Made by a program: the position numbers and the translations under genes. The notes under the pieces were generated by a model. It worked only from the letters and a program-made list of their open reading frames with translations. It ran no database searches and was not told the origin of the DNA. A DNA stretch of 64,000 nt, from assembly GCF_030272615.1 (NCBI RefSeq), contig NC_081409.1, positions 475,532,573 to 475,596,572 on the forward strand. The letters are read 5' to 3'. This DNA comes from Cryptomeria japonica. Its lineage: Eukaryota; Streptophyta; Pinopsida; Cupressales; Cupressaceae. Positions 34,328 to 45,941 of the stretch are shown piece after piece (the first letter of the stretch is position 1; each line of letters begins with the position of its first letter).

Positions 34328-35625
34328 TGTAGACACCTAAAAATGGTCAATGCTTGCGGAGTCATACTTTAACATTTGCGCATTGCCTCATTTTAGGTTT
34401 TTTGCACCGCATTAACATTTCTCCTATGTCACGCACTCAATTTTTATCATTTGTGAGCATTGAGTCCTTCTTCTACATTCTTCATCTGTCTCGCTTTCGA
34501 ATTAGGTCTTGTCAATAGCAATCTTCAGTCATGATTTTGGTCGATCTTGTCAATCTCTTATCAACTTGTCAATCTCGTCGTTTTACGATCGATTTGTCAT
34601 CGATCCTTGTCCTCTTCAATCATGTCAATTTGGATCAATTTTTCATTGTTCCTCGGTGCATTTATCAATCAAATCATTTATTAATTCAAAATCATGATCG
34701 AATCAATATCAATTATCCTTTGTCAAGACCTAATTGGCGTCTTTGCATTTCTAATTCATCTTCCAAGGTTTTATGATTTATTCATTTAATCTTGTTTGGC
34801 ATTTTCCCTCTAGGTTAAATAATTTATTTATTTATCCTAAGTCTTCTTGTCACAATTAAATGTTTATTTAATTGGCTAATTAATTCCTCCTATTTTTGTA
34901 AATTAATTAATTAATGAAAGATTATTAATTAATTTACCTAATTCCTAATTTCATCAATTTCATCTTTTTCTAATTTCTTAATTCCTCATTTCTAATTTTC
35001 TAATTTTCTAAATTCTTAATTTCATTTCCTCCTATTTCTCTCCTAAATTCATGGGAATGACATAGAAATTTGTCATAATTTGTCATAATTGACAATCAAT
35101 CAATTCTTGACATAGAAATTTGTCATAAATTGTCATAAATCATCAATCAACAAATTTTGCATAGAAGGTGCATAATTTGTCATAAATTTGTCATAATTGA
35201 CATAATTGATTTGCAATTTCCATTTGAATTGAATCATGCTAATTTGATCATTTCTCCAATTTATCTATAAATTGGATGATCTTCATCAATCAAAGCTAAT
35301 TGGTAATCAGACTATCAAATTTCTAGTCAATCACATTTCTAGTACTCTTGATCAATAATCTTGTCTACTTGCTTTCAATTATGTGTGTGCACTTCTAGGT
35401 GAGATCCACAACCAAACCATTTGAAGAGGAAAGAAGAACAATGGAGCCGCATGAAGGAGCATTCAAATCATACCTTTGGTTTGCTTAATTTCTAGTTTTG
35501 AATGTTTTTATTTCATGTCTCTATTGAGTGTTGTTTAGGATAGATCATTGCAATTTGCTTCCGTGATTGAGCTAATGACTAGTATGTTTATATTGTTTGT
35601 GATGATTTCCGATTTCCTAGCTACA
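34328..35625 (+). repeat. Element A 3' LTR
   Basis: 1,298 bp, collinear with 18,399-19,696 without any length change. About 14 differences are visible by eye, all transitions. The TATA-like box TATAAAT is at 35,266-35,272. It is followed by the right target duplication ATATA at 35,626-35,630. Confidence 0.95.
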
Positions 35626-37581
35626 ATATAATATCATTTGTAATCTATCCTAAATGTTAGTATGATAGTGATTTAGTTATATAGTAAGTTTTGATCATTA
35701 GATTCAAATTTCCAATCTAGGAGACTATGATTAGACCAATGCACCCTATATAAACTTGTAATGCCTTGTAACAAGCCTATGAACCCATTGTCATTCCAAA
35801 TACCAATGTGTATAATGTAATTGATGTTGTTGATGGTGAACACATTGATCTTATTTGTTGGGAATTTTCTTGTGTTGTTTTCACTATGTTGATCTCTATG
35901 TTGCACGGTTGGAAAATCCTATTCCAAACCCTCCATCCATGACTACAACAAAAGTCACGATGAAGAAGAGACCATTGTTGATTTCCTCCTTTGACTTGCT
36001 ATTGTCGAATATGCAAATGAAGAATAAAATCCTTAGAGAAAGGATACAATTGATGCATATATACAAATCAAGCAGATTTTCAAGTTGCATCAATTTTGAT
36101 ACATTCAAATTTCTTGAACCTTTTTAACTTTTTCTCTTTGCTAGATCGTATACTACTGCTACTATTGTGGTCCAAAAAAAATGATGGGAAAGAAAGACCT
36201 ATTACATTGGCTAGTAGGTATTCACATGATAAAAATTGGAGTTATGCACCATATAATGATAAGATGATATCCATAAAAGGAATTAGTTTAAGATCAAATG
36301 CATTAGAAGTGCAATGATTCAAAGTTTCATTTTACATCCACCTTGTGTTGCCTATATAATAAATTAGGAGGAAGAAATGTAATACTTTTTCTAGAAAATA
36401 TGAGTTGTCCCCCTCAATGGTGATTGTTAGTAGGGAGCACTTGTGTTGTAGTTTTGGAGGTGGTTGTTTATGCTAGGAAAATATCAAAATGCACTACTAC
36501 TCATATGTTCAATATGAAAAAATTTATGGATCATTCCATGACCATATAAATTTGTTGAGGATTGTGGTGATAATACATATCACCTCATGTGATTAGCCAA
36601 AAAATTATGAAGTTGTTCATCCATGACACTTTAAATTATTAGTGTTATCTAAGTAATGATATTTTATTATACATATTGTGTCCTTGTTTCATGTCGTTCC
36701 TTACCTTGTATATATTATGTGTGTCTTTGTGTAGTCATGAATCCTATTGATCATGATGAAGTGTATTTGTCTCGGTATCTTTTTGGCTCCCTTTTTTTTA
36801 TTTTCTTGCAAAGATAGTTATATTCTTGTTGTGTTGGTGCTAGAGGCATATGTACCCAACTAGAGTTACTATTGGGACTCAATTTAATAGTGCCAATTTT
36901 TTCTTGAGTCTCAACTGCTTTGTACACTTAGGCCTCATTTTTCTCATCACATATAATTGATCTAAGATATATTTGTATAGGCCTACATGTTTCATGTTTT
37001 CTAAGTGGTGTAATTTGTCATCCTCATGTGCCTATCATATGTTGAAGTTGTTAAGATATCAAACTTTCTCAATCAGAGTGTTTTATGTTTAAATTTTTAA
37101 AATTATTGTTATTTTTAAGAGTTTAAAAGTTTTCCTTCATGGTATGCATTTCCACACAACCCATAATTTCCTTTTTTTTCCTATCAAGACATCAAATTTT
37201 CACATCTTGACATACCTTTCATTCACTCACCTCCATCATTTTTCATTGTAAAAAATTGGGGCTTTCCATCTTACCATTTATTTTTTCCACTCTTTCTCTA
37301 AATTCACTTACCTTTGTCAAGCCATCAAACTTTATCTTACCAACATTCTTTTTATTAGACACGTGTGGAATTTTTATCCATGGTTCCCATCAAGGAACTA
37401 GCTTACTATTATTTGTTAAGTCCCCTGCTCAAGTTTGGTTTTTGGCACTTCTGTGTTTGCCACGTTTTGGCATGACTCGCATCATTCGAAACTTTATTTT
37501 CCTTTTTCTCAGAAGTCACGACCAACTGACATGTGGAAGGGTTCTTCTTTTCTTTTGCATCATTGGGCCCACGGTTATTAT
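35626..37581. other. AT-rich sequence between elements A and B, no gene recognised
   Basis: Short open frames occur on both strands (for example 35,855-36,127 plus), with no recognisable domain. The region ends in ATTAT (37,577-37,581), the left target duplication of element B. It could be remnants of older repeats. Confidence 0.5.
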
Positions 37582-39600
37582 TGTCATAAAAGTTTTCACC
37601 CTTGGTGATCAGGCTTGATCACCAACCTTGTGAAACATGGAAACAACCTCCCAAGTGTGGGACTTGCAGAAGTGAAGTTGAGTCTCCGAAGAAGGCTAGC
37701 TTCCTTTCCAATCTGATGTAGGTGTTGGACCAACCCAACACAAATAATCTAACACTACTAATTTTTTGAGGGAAAAGGGGAAGAAGGATTGCTTGAAATT
37801 GGAAAAGTTTTGCACCTAGATTGACCGTTGACCTTCCTGCCTATATCTATATAGAACATCAATAGAATTTCTCTGAGTATGCACAATTTTTTATCCTAAT
37901 TGACCACCTAAGTGTGAGTAAAGGTTGGAATCCTGTGAAATTAAGAGAGGAACTAGGTGCTCATAGTCAACATCCACGGAGGGATCAACATAGACACTTA
38001 CAACTAAGGAAAACAAAAGAAGAATACATTCATACAAGGAGGTAAAATGTTACACAAGTTGTAAGAACTAAAAGAGGAAAAGTTAAGAATAATATATTAA
38101 TGGAAAGGCAAGGTAAATTTTATAAATCATGAAAACAAGTATTCAATTAAAATGAAAAAGGAAGAAGATGCTCAGAAAATTATAAAAATTGCCTTTATAG
38201 TTCAGGCATAACTTTGGATTGAACAAACCCTAACTCTAGGGTTAGGTTACAAAATCTAAGAGAGGAGAAAATGATCAGATCGATAGATCTGATAGCGTGC
38301 TGAATTTGTCCTTTGAAGGAGTCCTCTACCTTTGGAAGAGCAAAAACCACCCCTCGATGAAGTAATCCCTGTTGACAAGCATTGTTGAACACACTTGCAG
38401 GGACAAAAGATCTATGTTCTATATTGAAAAGGCATGGTGGTGTCTGAAATTGGTTTGCAGGGGTCACCTCTAGAGTTATGGTGCTGAAATTTGGTGGTTG
38501 GAGTGAGATCGGGTCCAAAATCGAGCATCGACTGAGTATAGAACATCCTCGACCATCGGGTTGACACCATCGACCTGTAGAGCATTAAAAACCCAATAGC
38601 CACCATGAATTCAAATATCCACCATTAATCTAAGAGACTCGCATGAAGATGGATGTGCGCAATCTCTCCATATAGGCATCCAGCAAACCCAATTGGTGAT
38701 TAAAACATGGGCGTCAGATCGAGCCTTTATGAAGATCTGACAAACACAAACAGCTAACGTGGCACCCTGGGTCCACTCTGTTCTAGTTGTGTTTGACCAC
38801 TAAAAGACCCTGTATACCATGTGGGATAAGGGGGCACAACCATCCCCTTTTCTTTTCCTTTGTCTTCTTATCCTGCAGGTCCCTTTGTTATCTCTATTTA
38901 CCTCACGGGATAAGCCTTTTGGCTTATTTCCTTTTATCCTTCTTATCGTGCTTCCCTTTCTTGTTTATCTTTTCACCCCATGAGATAAGGGAAAACATAC
39001 ATCGCCTTTGATGTTTCTTATCTCGCGATCTTCCTTCATCCTTCATCCAACTTCGTAGGATAAGGTTTTCCTCATTGCTTCTGCTTTGTTTCTTATCCTG
39101 CGGGTCCCTCATGACCTCAATTTTACCCTACGAGATAAGACTCCTTGAGTTTGCCTTTATTTCCTTATCCTGTGTGATTTTGTTGTGTTCTTCATCACCG
39201 TGTGGGATAAGAAGAAAAATTCCTCACCTTTGTTGATTCTTATCCTACAAGATCACCTTTGTCTCCATGTTGTTCTTTGATGTCGATTGGGGCCTGCCTT
39301 GATGCCAAATAACATGCTCCAAATTGAGGCGGTCAATAACACGACCCAATTAATAACACAACATGTTATTGACATGAGTTGTTGATATAGTATATAAGGC
39401 ACGAGGTCAATAACACTCATGTTATTGATACATCATATAACCCTCGTGTTATATGACTCTCTGCAAAAATTATGAAGAAGCAGCTAACTTTCTTGAGACC
39501 AATAATACGACGTGTTATTGGTATTAACTAACATGAAGTGTTAGCCACACTGAAATCTTGGATCTGAGCTCTACTAAGGTTAGCACAAAAATTGTCAACA
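37582..39600 (-). repeat. Element B 3' LTR
   Basis: Plus-strand edges are TGTCATAAAAG and AAAATTGTCAACA. On the coding strand it starts TGTTGACAATTTTTG and ends in TGACA. It contains the alternating GGGATAAG array (about 38,817-39,245) and palindromes around 39,340-39,450. Short open frames inside, such as 38,195-38,518, are not recognised. Confidence 0.92.
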
Positions 39601-41070
39601 TTTTTGGCAACTCGGAGGGGGTGACAAGCCTTCTAGGCACATTGATCAGTAGCCTTAAGAAGTCCATTAAGTGCAGAGTCAAAACCTGGAACAAATGATA
39701 AATCTTTGCCCCTGCAAAAGTCAAAATTTTCCCATTTTGAAGAATAGCCCATGCGTGCGTACTTGTTGCAAAGCAGGAGAACATAATTTACAATATTTAC
39801 CAAAAGGGGTTGTAGCAACAACCCTTGAAGTGCATGCTTTAAGGTGAATCCCATTCACCGCAATGGGGAGATCCTCCTAATTCAACTTGGCTAACCTAAA
39901 AGAATTAGCCTCTTTGCAGTCTGTAATCACATAGGGACCACTCCATATTGCGTCTAATTCTGAGTGCCTCCCAGGTTTTGCTCTATCAACATCTTGTTTT
40001 AAGATAAAATCTCCTACTTGGAAGGTCCTCAAAATGGATTTCTTGTCAAAGTATCTCTTCACCTGTCCCCGATGGACATTTAAATCTTGCTTGGCTTTCT
40101 CCCTAACCTTTTCAAGCTCTATAAGCTCAGCATACCTTACTTACAAGGCATCATTTTCCAGGAGCTCCAACTGATGTGCTAGGTCTAGAGATGGCAACTC
40201 AAGGGATAAGGGGAGCCTTGCTTCCCTTCCATATACTAGCATAAAAGGTGAGTTTCCCAAAGCCCTCTTGGGAGAAATTATATCATCCCATAGGGTTGTT
40301 CCCAACTTGAGGTGTCATAACCTCTAACTATCTTCAAGAGTCCTCTTGATGATTCTTATGAGATTTTTGTTAGTGGACTTAGCTAAGCCATTTCCTTGGG
40401 GATAATAATTAGATTATGTTTGTAAAAACATGTCATGTTAGACTGCCCATAGACTGATCTAAGATCCCACAAAGGCCTTAGCATTATCTGATATAATTGT
40501 GGAAGGGGATCCAAATCTGGTTGCAATCCCCTCAAACAATTGAACCGCAAAATTCTCAGTTGCATCCTTCAAAGTAACAACCTTTTTCCACCTTGTGAAA
40601 TAGTTTGTGGCGGCCAAAATCCACTTGTGGCCTGCACTTGACATTGGAATGATAGGGCCAATGAAATCAAGCCCCCATTGTACAAAAGGTTGATCAGCAA
40701 AGATGGGATGAAGGGGTAGAGCTGCTAATCTCTGCTTACCTGCAAAAAGTACACATTCTTTGCACTGTCAAACCTATTTGTGAGCATCATTGAATAGAGA
40801 AGGCCAATAATAGCCTGCTCTCATGATCTTCATAGCTATAGTTTTCATTGAGAAATGGCCATAAGAGGGCCCATTATGAAATTCCTCTATCAACTTATTG
40901 GTCTGATCTCCATGGATACACCTCAACAAGACACCATCCAGGCTTCTTTCGAATAATATGACATCCACTAAGGCATAGGGGATGGACTGTAATCTGAGAT
41001 GCCTTCTTTTGGTTCTATCAAAGTGAGAAGGATATTTGTCATCTTTTAGGAAGGAAGACATAACTTCCAA
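39601..41070 (-). pseudogene. Element B integrase
   Basis: On the minus strand the zinc-binding region is at about 40,775-40,950 (YGHFSMKTIAMKIMRAGYYW). The core begins SSAGHKWILAATNYFTRW at about 40,640 and reaches TRFGSPSTIISDNAKAF at about 40,470. A C-terminal piece follows at about 39,880-40,060 (FQVGDFILKQDVD, then WSGPYVITDC). Stops and frame changes separate the pieces. The segment between 39,601 and about 39,870 continues in degraded form to the LTR. Confidence 0.9.
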
Positions 41071-41103
41071 CCAACCAGTTTGTGCATCTCCCTAGTTATC
41101 AAC

Positions 41104-41487
41104 CTATTCTTCTACATGTAGCAAGAGGGAGGTCTCTGACTCTTTCCCAAAGGATGAATTGAACTTCTCGTAGATTCCTCTTCCCCTTACTAGCCTGGTA
41201 ATTTTTATGTCAAGGTCATAGTCCATGACCTTAGTGATCCTTCCAGCTCTCCTCTCACCTATGTCCTTGTTGAGAAGGAATTCCTTGTTGTCTCCATGCA
41301 CCTTCAAAGATTTTATCCCTCTCCTCTGTGTAGTTTGGAGACCCAAAATCAAAGCTTCATACTCAACTACATTGTTAGTGCAACTAAACTGAAGTCTAAA
41401 AGAAAATAAATATTTCTCCCTCCTGGGGGAAATCATGAATGCATCAGCCCCTGCACCATTTTTGTTCCTTGCACCATCAAAGAACAT
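41104..41487 (-). pseudogene. Element B archaeal-type RNase H
   Basis: MFFDGARNKNGAGADAFM opens the domain. CTNNVVEYEALILGLQTT and SLKVHGDNKEFL follow, matching the second RNase H of element A. The Asp and Glu residues of the active site are retained. Directly upstream, on the minus strand, lies an acidic linker that joins to the protease. No reverse transcriptase motifs such as YVDD occur between them. Confidence 0.9.
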
Positions 41488-42018
41488 GTCTCATATCCGC
41501 TGCATATCATTGTCTCCCTTTGAAAGATTGGGTGGGGTGTCTTCTTCATGTATACAATATGTACCCAGGCCAATATTATTGACCTCATCTATGGGGTCAA
41601 ACTAAAATGCATTTTCCCACTCATCAAGTAGGTAATCAGAAACCTCATCCAACTAAGTTTCAGGCTCTCATATTAAAATTTCTTCTTTCTAATCATGGAG
41701 AGTGCAATTCATATTGATAGGACTTGGGGTATAGGGCTCTATATGATCATTGGCAACACGTTCAGCCCTAATGATTACTTTGGTACCATATCTTGTCCTA
41801 AAAAACATGTGTGACCAATCAGAAGATAGGTAGCCATCTATCTTAGTAGTGAATTCCCTAGATAAACAAATGGCAAAATAAGAAGGAAGGTCAATCACTG
41901 AGATGTCTTACAACACACTACAACCTGGGAAGGCATGCAAGGTTAGATTTAAATCTTTAATGACTCCCACAGTCTGAACTGATGTACCATCAAGTTGCAC
42001 CACCCTTCTTATTATAGG
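41488..42018 (-). pseudogene. Element B protease, C-terminal part, and linker
   Basis: On the minus strand, from the break at 42,014, the frame reads VVQLDGTSVQTVGVIKDLNL and continues through DISVIDLPSYFAICLSREF and GYLSSDWSHMFFRTRYGTK. This is the second half of the protease whose active site lies at about 55,330-55,400. It then runs into an acidic linker before RNase H. ATAGG at 42,014-42,018 is one copy of the target duplication made when C inserted. Confidence 0.85.
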
Positions 42019-42414
42019 TGTTGGCCATTTGGTGGAATTGATTATGTGTTGCATTGATATTTTATTATCGATGCCAATACGAGATGTTTGGATGCTTTAC
42101 TGACACCCTTCTGATCCTGGTAGGTTGAGTGGTTTCTTGTTAACTTGGATCTGGCATGATCTGGTAGGCTCCAGTATAATCTAGTGATGGAATTGGCTTG
42201 TTCATGATACTTATACTCATATTTGGTTAGTTGGTTTTGGTCTGGAGATCGGATACTATCCTACTTGCTTAGAAGATTGGTTTCTGGTTCCGGCGAGGGT
42301 TTCACCGGCAGAGCTTTTGATGGAGATATTTGATGAATTGCATAAGTGGTGTTGGTGTAGATTCTGATGGAGTTTTAGGATGTTTTTGATGATCATGTTC
42401 AAGACTTGGTAGAT
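42019..42414 (+). repeat. Element C 5' LTR, left piece
   Basis: The first 396 bases of the 5' LTR, ending with TAGAT, the target duplication of D. Its distal half matches the 3' LTR from about 54,240 (GGTTTTGGTCT, then ACTATCCT and TTAGAAGATTGG). About 190 bases near its start have no counterpart in the 3' LTR. Confidence 0.88.
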
Positions 42415-42924
42415 TAATCTGAATTATGGATTTGGATGACAACACCTGAGTGAGAACCTACGATATTGTGGATTTGTTTACATGAGCAAGATAAACACAG
42501 AATTGAAGCAAGCCAAAAATTAATCTATTCAATTCAAAAATCCAACATATATCAGTTCATGAGATTCCAAGGGTCACCAAAACCCCTTGAGAATCAAAAC
42601 CCAATAGTCACATTTGTTTGTTTACATAATAAAATCTAAAACTATGAAAATTTCAAAAAACTATGAAATTTTATCCTTTCACTAGGCATAACTTTCTACT
42701 CAGGACTCAAAATTATGAGCTGTTTAACTCCTTGGAAAGGTCTCCAAGAGCTTAAGGCAAAGTCTTGAATGAACGAGCCAATGGAAATGTTCTAAAGGAC
42801 AGGCCAAAGTTTCAAGGGCTGAAAATGCCCCAAAGGCCTTCAAAAATGCCAATTACTAACATATAGAAAAACTAGAAAAAATATGAAAATATTATTTTCA
42901 ATCTTTCAAATTTTCTTCTGATCA
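42415..42924 (-). repeat. Element D 3' LTR
   Basis: On the coding strand it starts TGATCAGAAGAAAATTTG. Its end has decayed to TTCAGATTA, where the other copy ends in TCA. It keeps about 65 bases that the 5' LTR lacks, around 42,650-42,740. Confidence 0.9.
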
Positions 42925-42942
42925 TTACTTCCCCCTTGAAAA
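42925..42942 (-). promoter_or_regulatory. Polypurine tract of element D
   Basis: Read on the minus strand, TTTTCAAGGGGGAAGTAA directly precedes the LTR start TGATCAG. It fixes the orientation of D. Confidence 0.85.
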
Positions 42943-43949
42943 TAAATGGGCCCCATTACATCAACACTCTGAATGAGATGAGGAAAACATAGTTGAAGCT
43001 TCTCCCTGGTAAACCACTTTCCTTATTGAGCAATCTGCCCTGCTCGAACCACTTTGTACAAATAGATATGTTGTTGTTTGAGTGTTTTCACCATGGTGTC
43101 CACAATCTAATCACATGGAAATGGAGAAGCTGCATCTGGATTCAATTCTATAGTGGAAATTGTTTCTACAACATCTAATAGTGGAGGAAAATATGGCTTC
43201 AAGAGTTCCACATTGAAGATTGGATGAAGACCCAAAAATGGGGGTAAATTAAGCTCAAAAGCATTATCACCAACTTGCTTGATGATTGTGTATGGCCCAT
43301 AATGTAGAGGATGAAGCTTCCTATTGGGACCTTGCAATCATTCCTTCTAGATATGCAACCACACCTTATTCCGAGCTTGAAAATTAGGAGGAGTACGATG
43401 CTCACCATGTCTCTCCTTATATTTCTTATTGGTATGCTCCAATATTTCATGAACTTGTTGTTGCAGATGATGAATTCTATCAATGAACTGGGTTGCCTTA
43501 TCTTCCTCCTTACCAACACGTGGAACCAGATCAGGTTGAATAAGTGGTATGGCAACATCCATGGGTGCAAGTGGCTGATAACCAAGACAAACCTCAAATG
43601 TGTTGTGACCAGTCGAACTGTGAATTGCCCTGTTGTAGCTATATTGAACATATGGAAGACTATAATCCCATGTGCGAGGATGTTTTGAGTGATACATGCG
43701 TAGAATGTGAATGATCATTCGATTCACTACCTCTATTTGGCCATATGTTTGAGGATGGAAAGTAGTAGACTTTGTTAATTTTGTGTCCATATTTTCCCAT
43801 AATGTAGACCAGAACTTACTAAGAAACCTGTTGTCCCTATTTGAGATAATGGTTTTCAGCAGACCAAAATGAACCCAAATGTGTTCAAAGAAAAGCTTTG
43901 CAGTGTCCTCTGCATAAATTTTTTTTTTACAAGCCACTATTACTGCCAT
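42943..43949 (-). pseudogene. Element D integrase core and C-terminus
   Basis: From 43,949 the frame reads AEDTAKLFFEHIWVHFGLLK, then IISNRDNRFLSKFW and TTFHPQTYGQIEVVNRMI. The second catalytic Asp and the Glu are visible. The end, near 43,330-43,110, reads LHPLHYGPYTIIKQVGDNAF and LHPIFNVELLKPY, the usual C-terminal module of Ty3/gypsy integrases. Further in-frame sequence after a stop reaches to near the polypurine tract. An upstream part of the core (about 43,960-44,150) is broken by stops. Confidence 0.9.
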
Positions 43950-44149
43950 TTTTTAGAACCTATCTACCACAACATACACACAATCATGGCCTCTTTTGGT
44001 GGTAGGAAGACTAGACATAAAGTCCATAGAAACTGAATGTCAAGGTTTTTCAAGAACAGGAAGAGGTGAATATAGTCCAAGTTTACGATTGGCAGGCTTA
44101 GCAATAGCACATGTGGTATAATCTTGAATATATGAAATGACATCATTTC

Positions 44150-45941
44150 TCAACTTTGGCCAATAAAAATACCTCTAAAGTATTGCAGTAGTCTTACCTA
44201 TGCCAACATGACCAACAACCTTACTATAGTGAGCTTCCCATATCATCTTTTTGCGTTCTACATTGGGCAAATAGATTTGGCCAAGGTGACAAAGCATTCC
44301 ATCCTACAAATAGAAGTCATTCACTTGATGTCCATTCACCAATTGATTATAAACATCTGCAAATTCAACATCATTCTCATACAAGCAAGCCCAGGCTTCA
44401 CTTTGATGACCACGAGTCCAATACAATACTTATAGTTGCAATTGGAGGCTTGCTCAAACAATCTGCTACTTTGTTAGTGCTTCCCTTCTTGTGGAAAATA
44501 TTGAGATGAAATTTTTTAAGATAGGTTGACCATCATTGATGTCAATCATTCTGCAACTTCCCTTGTGTTTTCAAAAATTGAAGAGGTTTGTGGTCTGTCT
44601 GGATAACAGTCTCCTTACCCAAAATATAATGTTTCCACTGCTTATAGGCTTGAACAATAGCATACAGTTCCTTATCATAAGTGGCATACCAATGCACTAT
44701 ATTAGAAAAAGTCTGACTATGATATGCAACTGGGTGACCATGTTGCATGAGGACTGCTCCTAGGGCATATTCTGATGCATCAGTTTGTATTTCAAATGAC
44801 TCTTGCAGGTCAGGAAGAGATAAACTCGGTGTAGAACATAACCTTGGTTTTAACTCCTCAAATGATTCTTGTTGAGAACCTATCCATTTAAAATTTGCTT
44901 ATGTCCCCCCCACCACTGCAATGACTGATTTAGAGGCCAAGACAAATGTGAAAACCCCAACACAAATCTGTGATAAAAGTTTGCTAGCCTGAGGAAACTT
45001 CATAACTCTGTGAGATTTCTAGGAGATGGCCAGTCCTTAATCACTTGTATCTTCTCCAGATCAACATGAACACCCTCACTATCAATAACATATCCTAAGT
45101 ATCTGATACTCTACATACCAAAGGAGCACTTTTCTTTTTTTGCATAAAGCCCATGATCTTGTAAAGTTGAGAGAATTTTTTCCACATGTTGCAAATGTTC
45201 CTCCCAAGTTTTGTTGAAGATGAGTATATCATCCAAATATACCACCACTAAGGAATTAATGAATGGTCTGAGTATATCATTCATCATTCTCATGAATGTT
45301 ATTGGGGCATTTGTTAGATCGAAAGGCATCACTAGATATTCAAACAATCCCTCTTTAGATTTGAAAGTTGTCTTCCACACATCAGCTGAGTCAATTGGTA
45401 CTTGATGGTATCTCAATTTTAAATCAATTTTTGTGAAGAATCAGACCCCTCTAAGCTGGTCCAAGAGGTCATCTATCCAGGGAAGTGGATACCTATTTTT
45501 GACTAAAATTTTGTTCAAGGCCCTATAGTCAATACAAAGTCTCCAAGTTCCATCCTTTTTCTTTGCCAGAACAATGGGACTGCCACAGGGTGATGCACTT
45601 GGACGAATATGTCACTTCTCAATCAATTCTTGTATTTGCCTCTTAATTTCATTATTTTCAAATACTAATCTATGGTAGGTTAGCTCATTAGGCAATGGAG
45701 TTCCTGGTATCAAATCAATAGTGTTTCTCACTTGGTAGTGTGCAGGTACCCTAGTTGGTAACTTAAACAGATTCTCATATTTTATCAAAATTTGATCCAT
45801 TGATCTTTTCTGCAGGGTTGTGGTGTTTGTGATGGCATGGGAATTATATACTAACTTTCTCTCTTCTTCAGAATGAATCATCAATAATATGAATGTTCCT
45901 GTTTTGGCAACCAACCTCCTACATTGCTTAGTGCTAATCAA
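44150..45941 (-). pseudogene. Element D reverse transcriptase and RNase H
   Basis: The RT lies at about 45,610-45,110. It includes MRYHQVPIDSADVWKTTFKS, EYLVMPFDLTNAPITFMRMM and the catalytic YLDDIL. RNase H is at about 44,750-44,540 (HGHPVAYHSQTFSNI, then YDKELYAIVQAYKQWKHYIL and TDHKPLQFL). The RNase H piece is in a different phase from the rest, so at least two small indels have occurred. Stops are scattered. The zinc-binding end of integrase is degraded in the 44,150-44,500 interval. Confidence 0.92.

Larger units (their letters stand above)
18399..35625 (+). mobile_element. Element A: complete Tat-lineage Ty3/gypsy LTR retrotransposon
   Basis: The element is 17,227 bp long. Its LTRs have identical length (1,298 bp), TGTA...TACA ends and ATATA duplications on both sides. 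The order is LTR, primer-binding site, about 2-kb leader, a single gag-pol frame (21,779-29,977), a 4.3-kb 3' region with an antisense PMD pseudogene, polypurine tract, LTR. The second, archaeal-type RNase H between the first RNase H and integrase, the long leader and the extra antisense frame place it in the Tat group of plant Ty3/gypsy elements. The LTRs differ at about 14 positions by eye, roughly 1.1%, so insertion is recent relative to B, C and D. Gag-pol has eleven in-frame stops and no frameshift, so this copy cannot make its own proteins. Confidence 0.95.

Noticed and set aside
35855-36317. Open frames of 70-90 codons between A and B as host gene exons
   Set aside because: Overlapping frames on both strands, no domain, no splice-site pattern that joins them.
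39601-39626. TTTTTGGCAACTCGGAGGGGGTG just right of B's left LTR, resembling a plus-strand primer-binding site
   Set aside because: Gag, protease, RNase H and integrase of B all read on the minus strand, with gag next to the right LTR, so the 5' end is at the right. The resemblance is probably chance, though it leaves B without a clear polypurine tract.
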